8,338 nucleotides of DNA from Kofleriaceae bacterium (GTDB taxonomy: Bacteria; Myxococcota_A; Polyangia; Haliangiales; Haliangiaceae): the NCBI GenBank assembly GCA_016763395.1, contig JAESTW010000336.1, forward strand, positions 1-8,338. The letters run 5' to 3'. Position 1 is the stretch's first letter; every line of letters begins with the position of its first letter. Made by a program: the position numbers and the translations under genes. The notes below the pieces were generated by a model. It searched no databases, was not told where the DNA came from, and saw only the letters and a program-made list of their open reading frames with translations. Of this stretch, positions 1-5,546 are shown piece by piece.

Positions 1-266
1 ACCGTTTTTGCGTCCAAGATGCACTGGCGGCTGCTTTGTGGCCAACTCTGTGACTCGCAGGTCTTCATCATCGAGTTCTGCAAGGTTGGCAAATTTGCTC
101 GGGCCATCTTCTGAGTCTCGGAATCAGCCTTGACGAGTTCTTCGCGAAGCATCCTCACAACGTGTGTTGCCACTTCACCACAGCTTTTTTCGTCGCTCTT
201 TGAGCACCCGATAGCTGTGCTCAGCGCCGACACGCACAAAAGTGATTTGATTGCTGACGCGTTCAT
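1..266 (-). CDS. Small cysteine-containing lipoprotein, N-terminal part (runs off left edge)
   Basis: This is a reading frame open from an ATG at 266 to the window edge, giving 88 codons with no stop. An in-frame TAG lies just upstream at 272-270, so the ATG is the first possible start of its kind. The N-terminus (K7, then a hydrophobic stretch through residue 20) looks like a signal peptide. It ends in A18-I19-G20-C21, an acceptable lipobox, so C21 would be lipidated and the protein anchored to a membrane facing the periplasm. The mature part is polar, with a likely amphipathic helix at about residues 31-57. It has cysteines at 29, 70 and 82, with a C-x4-W-x4-R-x-C spacing at 70-82 that suggests disulfides. 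I recognise no enzyme family and no function can be assigned. The gene diverges from the M20 peptidase gene. No clear Shine-Dalgarno sequence precedes the ATG. The continuous frame, signal peptide and lipobox make a real gene likely. Confidence 0.72.
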   Translation of the reverse strand, partial: MNASAIKSLLCVSALSTAIGCSKSDEKSCGEVATHVVRMLREELVKADSETQKMARANLPTLQNSMMKTCESQSWPQSSRQCILDAKT

Positions 267-364
267 TGTCTAGCACCAAGTAGCACATCTGAGCGGGGTA
301 TGCAGCTGCTTCGCGCCGTTCGAGAAGAGCGCCTCATATCCAGAATCTTTGTATACTCCGGCAC
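267..364. promoter_or_regulatory. Divergent intergenic region with -10-like TATACT before the M20 gene
   Basis: This is the 98-bp gap between the divergent lipoprotein and peptidase genes. On the plus strand a good -10 hexamer, TATACT (352-357, 5 of 6 matches to TATAAT), is preceded directly by TTTG. It is followed by only 7 nt before the ATG at 365. No convincing -35 hexamer sits 16-18 bp upstream. If the -10 is real, transcription would start at or next to the A of the ATG, giving a leaderless message. For the minus-strand lipoprotein gene I see no promoter that stands out. No operator palindrome was seen. Confidence 0.4.
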
Positions 365-1537
365 ATGCCATCTTCTCAGACTATGCGACTCAGCGATGTG
401 AGCGAGAAATGTACTCAGCTTTCCCTCACCATCCTCGACATATTGAAGCCGTGGATCGAATGCAATTCGTACTCAGGCAATATTGAAGGTGTGAACGCCA
501 TGGGCGACCTTCTAGTGCGAGACTTTTCGATGGATGGACTTTTCGCGACTCGTCAGCCGGGCAAGCAAGTTGGCGATCACCTTATTTTTCGCACTCCAGG
601 ATGGGAGAGCGCTGCCGCCTCCGATCGGCTGTTGTTGGTTGGGCATCACGACACTGTTTTTCCTCCAGGCACCTTTGATGTGTTTGAACTGGCGGGGGAT
701 ACGCTGAGAGGTCCGGGGGTTTTGGACATGAAAGGCGGCTTGGCGACGGTCTACTTGGCGCTTAAGAGTTTTTCTAGTTTAGGGGCTCTCTCGAGTATTC
801 CTCTCGCCTTTATCTGTGTTGGCGATGAGGAAATAGGATCGCCCGACTCAAGTGAGCTTTTGTTGGAATTGGCTCGCGGCATTGGTGGTGCTTTGGTTTT
901 CGAAGCCGGACGGGCGCAGGACGCAGTTATCACCCGGAGAAAAGGTACCGGGGCGTTACGAGTATCTGTCCGGGGACGCGCCGCACATGCGGGGAATCAC
1001 CACAAAGAGGGGGTAAACGCCATTTGCGCGCTTGCCAAACTCATCTCAGGTGTTGAACGTTTCACCGATTACGACAAGGGAGTCACCGTCAATGTGGGAA
1101 TCATTGAGGGCGGTTCTGCTCGCAATACCGTACCCGAGCACGCCGAGTGCCAGATTGATTTTCGCTTGATTCACACGGAAGATGGAGAAGAACTTGTACA
1201 GCGTGTGAAAGCCTTGGCGTTAGAGATAGCAAAGGCGACCAATACCGAAATCACTGTAGAGGGGGGCGTGAGGCGTGGGCCCTTGACTCGAACTGATGCA
1301 TCCGCAGAGCTCTACACCCGCTATGCAGCGGCGGCCAAAGCAACCGGGCTCGGACATAGTGAGGCAGGGCTCATCGGAGGCGGATCCGATGCTAGCGCTG
1401 TCTCCGCAGTGGGAACCCCCGCAATCGATGGTCTTGGCCCCCGGGGAAAAGGATTTCACACCCACGACGAATACATCGAGGTGTCATCGCTCGCGTTGCG
1501 GGCCGAAGCTCTTGTCCGATTTATCGTCGCCTGGTGA
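365..1537 (+). CDS. M20 family zinc metallopeptidase, glutamate carboxypeptidase (CPG2) type
   Basis: A cytosolic di-zinc amidohydrolase of 390 residues, the usual length for M20A enzymes such as carboxypeptidase G2, acetylornithine deacetylase and succinyl-diaminopimelate desuccinylase. All metal-site motifs are visible: GHHDTV (H94, D96), the bridging aspartate in LDMKGG (D121), the catalytic and ligand pair in GDEE (E155, E156), the acidic ligand in FEAGR (E180) and the last histidine in FHTHDEY (H365). The dimerisation (lid) domain lies at about 196-305 and carries the AAHAG motif (H208). GGGSDAS (338-344) is the conserved substrate-pocket stretch. The order and wording of motifs resemble CPG2-type enzymes more than ArgE or DapE, so cleavage of a C-terminal glutamate or a similar acyl-amino acid is plausible, but the substrate is not shown. 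There is no signal peptide, unlike secreted CPG2. The ATG at 365 lacks a Shine-Dalgarno sequence; an ATG at 383 is an alternative. The gene is single and converges on the dnaK-like gene. Confidence 0.9.
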   Translation: MPSSQTMRLSDVSEKCTQLSLTILDILKPWIECNSYSGNIEGVNAMGDLLVRDFSMDGLFATRQPGKQVGDHLIFRTPGWESAAASDRLLLVGHHDTVFPPGTFDVFELAGDTLRGPGVLDMKGGLATVYLALKSFSSLGALSSIPLAFICVGDEEIGSPDSSELLLELARGIGGALVFEAGRAQDAVITRRKGTGALRVSVRGRAAHAGNHHKEGVNAICALAKLISGVERFTDYDKGVTVNVGIIEGGSARNTVPEHAECQIDFRLIHTEDGEELVQRVKALALEIAKATNTEITVEGGVRRGPLTRTDASAELYTRYAAAAKATGLGHSEAGLIGGGSDASAVSAVGTPAIDGLGPRGKGFHTHDEYIEVSSLALRAEALVRFIVAW

Positions 1538-1552
1538 GGGCTGCTAGGTAGC

Positions 1553-3136
1553 CTACGGCTTTTTATGCGCTCGTCGCGCTTGAAGGATTTTGTTCAAGTC
1601 GCTTGAAGAGAGGCCACTTGAGGGTGACAGAATTACATGTGCCGACTTGCCGGTAGACAATTCGGTCGCAGTGACTCGTAACAAACTCTCGACATCGATC
1701 GTGATGGTCAGTTTGACTCGGACAGAACCGGCTTTACCCCGTGGCAATTGGTCTAGCCGAATTTTTCCGAGCAGGCGATTCTCGGCTATCTTGTCACTCT
1801 CGCCTTGGTAGATTTCCGCTTCGATAAAATCTTGATTGTCTTGGCTTGTGGCGAAGAGTTTGTGTTCTCGAACCGGCAGTATGGAGTTGCGCTTTACAAT
1901 CGATGAAAAGCCACCACTGCCGAGTTTTACCCCGATGGAATGGGCGGTGACATCGATAAGGGTCGCTTCATCGTCGTTGCCGGCCAAAATCCCCGCGTGA
2001 GTCGCTGCTCCCAAGGCTACAACTTCGTCCGGGTTGGCACTCTTGGACACACTCTGTCCGAAGAACTCTTCGACCATTTTTTGTACGGCCGGTGAACGGG
2101 ACATACCGCCAACGAGGAGAACTTCCTCGATGTCCTCTTTAGTAAGATTGGCGTCATCCAGAGCTTGCTCGCAAGGGGCGCGCAGTCTGTCGAGGAGCTC
2201 ATGAGTTAGTGTCTCGTAGTACTCTCTCGTAATTTTGCAGTCCAGATGAATCGGGGTAGGGCTCGACTCCTGGTGTAGATAGGGCAAGTTGATAGTGGCG
2301 ATGCTCTCACTCGAGAGACTGCGCTTTGCTGCTTCCGCCGCCTCTTTGAGGCGACCCATGGCAACTGGATCGGAAGTAATATCGACTCGGTGCTCATCGA
2401 AAACTGAATCTACCAGATACTCGATAAGCATACGGTCCCAGTCATCACCGCCCAGTGCCGAGTCACCATTGGTTGCCAGTACCTCGAAGACCTTGTTTTC
2501 GACGGACATCAGCGACACATCAAAGGTGCCACCACCCAAGTCGAATACCGCGATAATTCTTCGACCCTCTTTTACCCGATGTACGCCGTACGCCAGTGCC
2601 GCTGCGGTCGGCTCGTTGAGAATTCGGCAAATTTCGAGTCCGGCAATCGTGCCCGCGTCGCGGGTTGCTTGGCGTTGAGATTCGTCGAAGTAGGCAGGTA
2701 CGGTTACAACCGCTCGGGTTACAGGTTCTCCCAGTGCTTCTTCGGCGATGAAACGCATGTGTCCGAGAATGTGAGAGGCAATTTCTTGCGGAGACAATGC
2801 GTTGTCGTCAATACGAACCCAGGCATCTCCGTTGGGGGCCGAGACAATTCGAAAAGGAGCAGAACGAGCAAACCAGGCCACGTCTTTGGCATTTACTTTG
2901 CGCCCAATGAGGCGTTTTGCACCGATAATTGTTCGTCTTGGGTTCGTGATTGCTTGCCGTTGCGCTGCTTGTCCGATGACCACATCCTTGGAGTTTTTTT
3001 CGCCAGTGAACGCAACCACGGAAGGAGTTGTCCGACGGTTGTTTACACCTGCGAGAACTCGAGGTTTTTTCCCCTCGTCGATGACCGCCACACAAGAGTT
3101 TGTGGTTCCCAGATCTATGCCAATTATTCGAGCCAC
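1553..3136 (-). CDS. Hsp70/DnaK-family chaperone lacking the C-terminal helical lid
   Basis: An ATP-dependent Hsp70 of 527 residues; canonical DnaK has about 640. The nucleotide-binding domain (1-about 388) is complete: phosphate-1 motif IGIDLGTTNS with D8, lysine K74 in the AKRLIGR stretch, phosphate-2 DLGGGTFD (199-206, with T204) and the adenosine motif LLVGGMSRSP (340-349). The interdomain linker has the conserved D395-V-T. The beta-sandwich substrate-binding domain follows at about 410-504. Only the first turns of helix A remain (about 508-527), so the alpha-helical lid and any EEVD-like tail are absent. The coding region ends 15 bp from the convergent peptidase gene, and no lid-like sequence follows the stop, so this is not a simple frameshift. 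The start is GTG at 3136, 5 bp after the J-protein stop, which implies translational coupling and a dedicated Hsp70-J pair. No grpE is nearby. It is probably a paralogue of the housekeeping DnaK; Myxococcus SglK and StkA are known accessory DnaK homologues. I therefore give no gene symbol. Confidence 0.93.
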   Translation of the reverse strand: MARIIGIDLGTTNSCVAVIDEGKKPRVLAGVNNRRTTPSVVAFTGEKNSKDVVIGQAAQRQAITNPRRTIIGAKRLIGRKVNAKDVAWFARSAPFRIVSAPNGDAWVRIDDNALSPQEIASHILGHMRFIAEEALGEPVTRAVVTVPAYFDESQRQATRDAGTIAGLEICRILNEPTAAALAYGVHRVKEGRRIIAVFDLGGGTFDVSLMSVENKVFEVLATNGDSALGGDDWDRMLIEYLVDSVFDEHRVDITSDPVAMGRLKEAAEAAKRSLSSESIATINLPYLHQESSPTPIHLDCKITREYYETLTHELLDRLRAPCEQALDDANLTKEDIEEVLLVGGMSRSPAVQKMVEEFFGQSVSKSANPDEVVALGAATHAGILAGNDDEATLIDVTAHSIGVKLGSGGFSSIVKRNSILPVREHKLFATSQDNQDFIEAEIYQGESDKIAENRLLGKIRLDQLPRGKAGSVRVKLTITIDVESLLRVTATELSTGKSAHVILSPSSGLSSSDLNKILQARRAHKKP

Positions 3137-3141
3137 GTTCT

Positions 3142-4353
3142 TTAGATCTTCTTCATGAGTTTGGATAAAAGTCCACGACGTTGAGAGGTGACATGTCTGC
3201 GCATCTCAGCAATTTCTCGGGCTGCTCGTTCATTGGTCGGGTCGATATCGAGTGCAGCCTCAAATCGTTGTCCAGCTTCCATGCGGTCGCCCGATACCAA
3301 GGCCAATTTACCTGCTGCCAATTCAACTCCGACTTGTGCGTGTATGTCGTCCGGGTACTTGCGCACTTCGATTTTCAAAATTTGCAACGCATTTTGGTAT
3401 TCTCCGCTTTCCAGTACTCGGAATCCCAATTCCACCTGAGCAGAGATAGGAGTACCGTTCGCTTGAGGTAGTGGACCTACCGAAGACTGCTGAACACTGT
3501 CGAATATCTCGGCGCCCATGTCCGGGACCTTGGTGTCAATCTGCTTTGCTTTTCGTGTAGAGGCCAGGTTTGGGGCAGCAGTAGCAACGGAGAGTTTCGG
3601 TGACGAGCCTGGCGACGAGCCTGGCGACAACGGTGGCGACGAGCCTGGCGACGATTTGGGTTTGATCTTAGCCAGGGCGGCAGTTCGCTCTGGAGCGCGG
3701 GCGAGAGTTCTGTATGCATCTCGCAGCAAGATGAAGAGTTCGTTGGCTAGCTCGCGAATTTCCGGACTCTGATAGCGGGCATACCTGTCAGGATGATAGC
3801 GCTTGGATAGCTCACCAAATGCACTTCGCACCTGATCATCGTTGGCCTCGTAGCCAATATTGAGCCTCTGAAATGCATTCCATTTGGCAAATGACGCCAG
3901 TTCTTTACTCAGAGAGTCAATGAGTTGTACTTCTGCGCCGATAATCTCCGCCCCTTCATCGATTCCACTCTCTTCGATTTTTTCGGTAGAGACTTGTTTC
4001 TGTGGCTTTCGAGTTCCTTTGTCCGAAATCGAAAGTTCGGGAGTCATGCCCGCAGCAGAGAGTGCGCTTTCAATAAGCCACATCACACTATGGCTTAGTG
4101 TGAGCAGTGCGATATCTACACCTGGGCCTCGACCTTGGAGGCCATTGACAGCGACATGAGCACTGATCCTACCGTTGAGTTCAACGCTGGTATCCGAGGG
4201 AAGAACGAGGCTAATTCGGACTTGAGTACCGATCGCCGGCGGATTGTTTGTTTTTAGGAAGAAGGCATTCCTGCACAAATCACGGGAGTAAATCGCTGAG
4301 AGTTGTTGCCAAGATTGGCAGGCTAGCTTCACGCTAAGTGGGGCCTTCGACAC
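3142..4353 (-). CDS. PilZ-like / DnaJ-domain / TPR co-chaperone
   Basis: A multidomain J-protein of 403 residues counted from the GTG at 4353. Residues about 4-100 resemble the PilZ fold seen in many myxobacterial proteins, with a beta-rich run followed by a hydrophobic helix. However, the c-di-GMP signature is missing: there is no RxxxR, and D/NxSxxG appears as D25-L-C-R-N-A. Residues about 159-220 are a J-domain with an intact H187-P-D catalytic loop that stimulates Hsp70 ATPase. A Ser/Pro/Gly-rich linker (about 231-256) joins a C-terminal TPR-like helical region (about 304-385, with ALDIDPTNERA typical of TPRs) and a basic tail. There is no Zn-finger or DnaJ C-terminal domain, so it is a class C J-protein. 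The partner is surely the Hsp70 5 bp downstream. The frame could extend to a TTG at 4416, but that codon lies upstream of a good promoter (4392-4363), so I prefer the GTG. The stop is TAA at 3144-3142. The client is unknown. Confidence 0.85.
   Translation of the reverse strand: MSKAPLSVKLACQSWQQLSAIYSRDLCRNAFFLKTNNPPAIGTQVRISLVLPSDTSVELNGRISAHVAVNGLQGRGPGVDIALLTLSHSVMWLIESALSAAGMTPELSISDKGTRKPQKQVSTEKIEESGIDEGAEIIGAEVQLIDSLSKELASFAKWNAFQRLNIGYEANDDQVRSAFGELSKRYHPDRYARYQSPEIRELANELFILLRDAYRTLARAPERTAALAKIKPKSSPGSSPPLSPGSSPGSSPKLSVATAAPNLASTRKAKQIDTKVPDMGAEIFDSVQQSSVGPLPQANGTPISAQVELGFRVLESGEYQNALQILKIEVRKYPDDIHAQVGVELAAGKLALVSGDRMEAGQRFEAALDIDPTNERAAREIAEMRRHVTSQRRGLLSKLMKKI
3599..3658. repeat. 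Five 12-bp tandem units encoding an SPGS-type linker
   Basis: Five consecutive 12-bp units of the form GGCGACGAGCCT (plus strand) lie inside the J-protein gene. Units 1, 2 and 4 are near identical (unit 1 has one change); units 3 and 5 have drifted at their ends. On the coding strand each unit encodes four residues of the S-P-G-S type, building the flexible linker between the J-domain and the TPR region. The unit length is a multiple of three, so copy-number changes would lengthen or shorten the linker without breaking the frame. Confidence 0.85.
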
Positions 4354-4362
4354 GTTCAGATT

Positions 4363-4392
4363 AGTATAGGGACGAAGGTTTGTTTCATGCAA
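4363..4392 (-). promoter_or_regulatory. Candidate promoter of the J-protein/Hsp70 operon
   Basis: Reading the minus strand, TTGCAT (4392-4387, 3 of 6 matches to TTGACA, with the key TTG) is followed after 18 bp by TATACT (4368-4363, 5 of 6 matches to TATAAT). Nine bases later comes the GTG at 4353, in frame with the J-protein. The predicted transcription start, 6-7 nt after the -10, would leave a leader of only about 2-3 nt. This arrangement argues against the longer TTG start at 4416, which would lie upstream of the transcript. It is a motif match by eye only. Confidence 0.5.
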
Positions 4393-4454
4393 TACACGAG
4401 GGCCTTCCTTTTGCAATGTTCTGTGAGCACTGAGGTTCAGTCAATCACGAGGCG

Positions 4455-4463
4455 TGCTAAACT
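4455..4463 (+). promoter_or_regulatory. Extended -10 element upstream of hemE
   Basis: TGCTAAACT fits the extended -10 pattern TGnTAnnnT, with the hexamer TAAACT at 4458-4463. It is followed by exactly 7 nt and then the hemE ATG at 4471. No good -35 is seen 16-18 bp upstream, which extended -10 promoters tolerate. There is no purine-rich Shine-Dalgarno sequence between this element and the ATG. As for the M20 gene, a transcript started here would begin at or next to the start codon. Confidence 0.45.
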
Positions 4464-4470
4464 TCGCCGC

Positions 4471-5529
4471 ATGACAGACCATCTATTTTTAAGGGCATGT
4501 AGGCGCGAAGCGGTAGAGCGCCCACCTGTGTGGCTAATGCGTCAAGCAGGACGCTATATGCACGAATACCGGGCGATTCGCAAGAAGGTCTCATTTCTAG
4601 AATTGTGCAAAACGCCCGATCTGGCTTGTGAAGTAACCATGCAGCCAATCAATGAATTTGGTTTCGATGCTGCAATTCTGTTTTGCGATATCTTGGTTCC
4701 TTTGGAGAAAATGGGACTCAACATTGAATTTACTCCCGCACCGATTCTTTCAAATCCAGTTCACGATCGTGCCTCTATTGATGCGCTGCGAGTACCGGAC
4801 CCAGAACTCGAGATGCCTTTCGTCTTTGAGGCAATCAGAAAAATTCGTATTGCGCTCGAAGATAAGGTTCCGCTCATCGGGTTCGCAGGGGCTCCTTTTA
4901 CCTTGGCGACCTATGCTATTGAAGGTGGTGGTTCCAAGAGTTTTGAGAAGACCAAATCTCTACTCTTCTCCGATACAAAGGCCGGACATGCGCTGCTCGA
5001 CAAATTGGCTCGTTGTTGTGCCGTCTACTTAGAAGCACAAATCGCCGCGGGTGCTCAGTGCATCCAGATGTTCGATAGCTGGGCGGGGATTCTCTCTCCG
5101 AGAGACTTTACAGAATTTGCGCTTCGCCACGCCAATCGAGTCATTGAAATGTTGAAGGATTCTCCAACCTGGAAGAAGACGCAGGTTCCTATCATCTATT
5201 TCGCTAACGGTTGTGCGCCCTATCTCGAGAGGTTGAAGGAGAGCAAGGCGGATGTGCTGGGAGTCGATTGGAAGGTTGATCTGCCGGTGGTCTGGGATGC
5301 ACTGGGAGACAAATTTGCGCTGCAGGGAAACCTCGATCCAACTGCACTCTTCCGCCCGAAAGAAAGCCTACGCGAGCGAATTCAAGAGGTGTTGGATGCA
5401 GTCGACGGCCGTCCCGGACACATCTTCAATCTTGGACATGGCATCATGCCAAGTACAGACCGAGAGCAGGTTCGCTATTTGGTGGACACTGTTAAAGAAC
5501 TCGCTCTGAAGAAGTCCCAGTCCCAGTAA
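4471..5529 (+). CDS. hemE: Uroporphyrinogen III decarboxylase
   Basis: HemE removes the four acetate carboxyls of uroporphyrinogen III to give coproporphyrinogen III, a cofactor-free cytosolic step of heme synthesis. The product is 352 residues, matching the family length of about 350. The N-terminal signature PPVWLMRQAGRY (18-29) carries the substrate-binding arginines R24 and R28. The catalytic aspartate is D73 in FCDILVP. The second family signature, GFAGAPFTLATY (137-148), ends in the conserved tyrosine Y148 and runs into EGGGSK. The C-terminal GHGI holds H323. The whole barrel appears intact. I start at ATG 4471 because homologues begin just before this signature; the frame stays open 28 codons further up to 4387, but that stretch overlaps the divergent gene's upstream region and shows no HemE similarity. 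The gene leads a plus-strand operon, with hemG 17 bp downstream. Confidence 0.97.
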   Translation: MTDHLFLRACRREAVERPPVWLMRQAGRYMHEYRAIRKKVSFLELCKTPDLACEVTMQPINEFGFDAAILFCDILVPLEKMGLNIEFTPAPILSNPVHDRASIDALRVPDPELEMPFVFEAIRKIRIALEDKVPLIGFAGAPFTLATYAIEGGGSKSFEKTKSLLFSDTKAGHALLDKLARCCAVYLEAQIAAGAQCIQMFDSWAGILSPRDFTEFALRHANRVIEMLKDSPTWKKTQVPIIYFANGCAPYLERLKESKADVLGVDWKVDLPVVWDALGDKFALQGNLDPTALFRPKESLRERIQEVLDAVDGRPGHIFNLGHGIMPSTDREQVRYLVDTVKELALKKSQSQ

Positions 5530-5546
5530 CCCAAACAGGCTGGACA

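Noticed and set aside
1538..1564. Possible terminator between the convergent peptidase and Hsp70 genes: TAGG-tag-CCTA then a T-run at 1560-1564
   Set aside because: The perfect stem is only 4 bp, and the bases between it and the T-run do not pair, so it is too weak to call.
2579..3145. 188-codon plus-strand open frame opposite the Hsp70 ATPase domain
   Set aside because: It is antisense to strongly conserved Hsp70 sequence, with no domain or start signal of its own.
4354..4416. Longer J-protein start at TTG 4416
   Set aside because: It lies upstream of a good -35/-10 pair on the same strand, and the added residues show no domain similarity; GTG 4353 fits better.
4387..4470. 28-codon N-terminal extension of hemE
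   Set aside because: HemE proteins begin just before the PPVWLMRQAGRY region; the extension has no family similarity, and a -10 element lies inside it.
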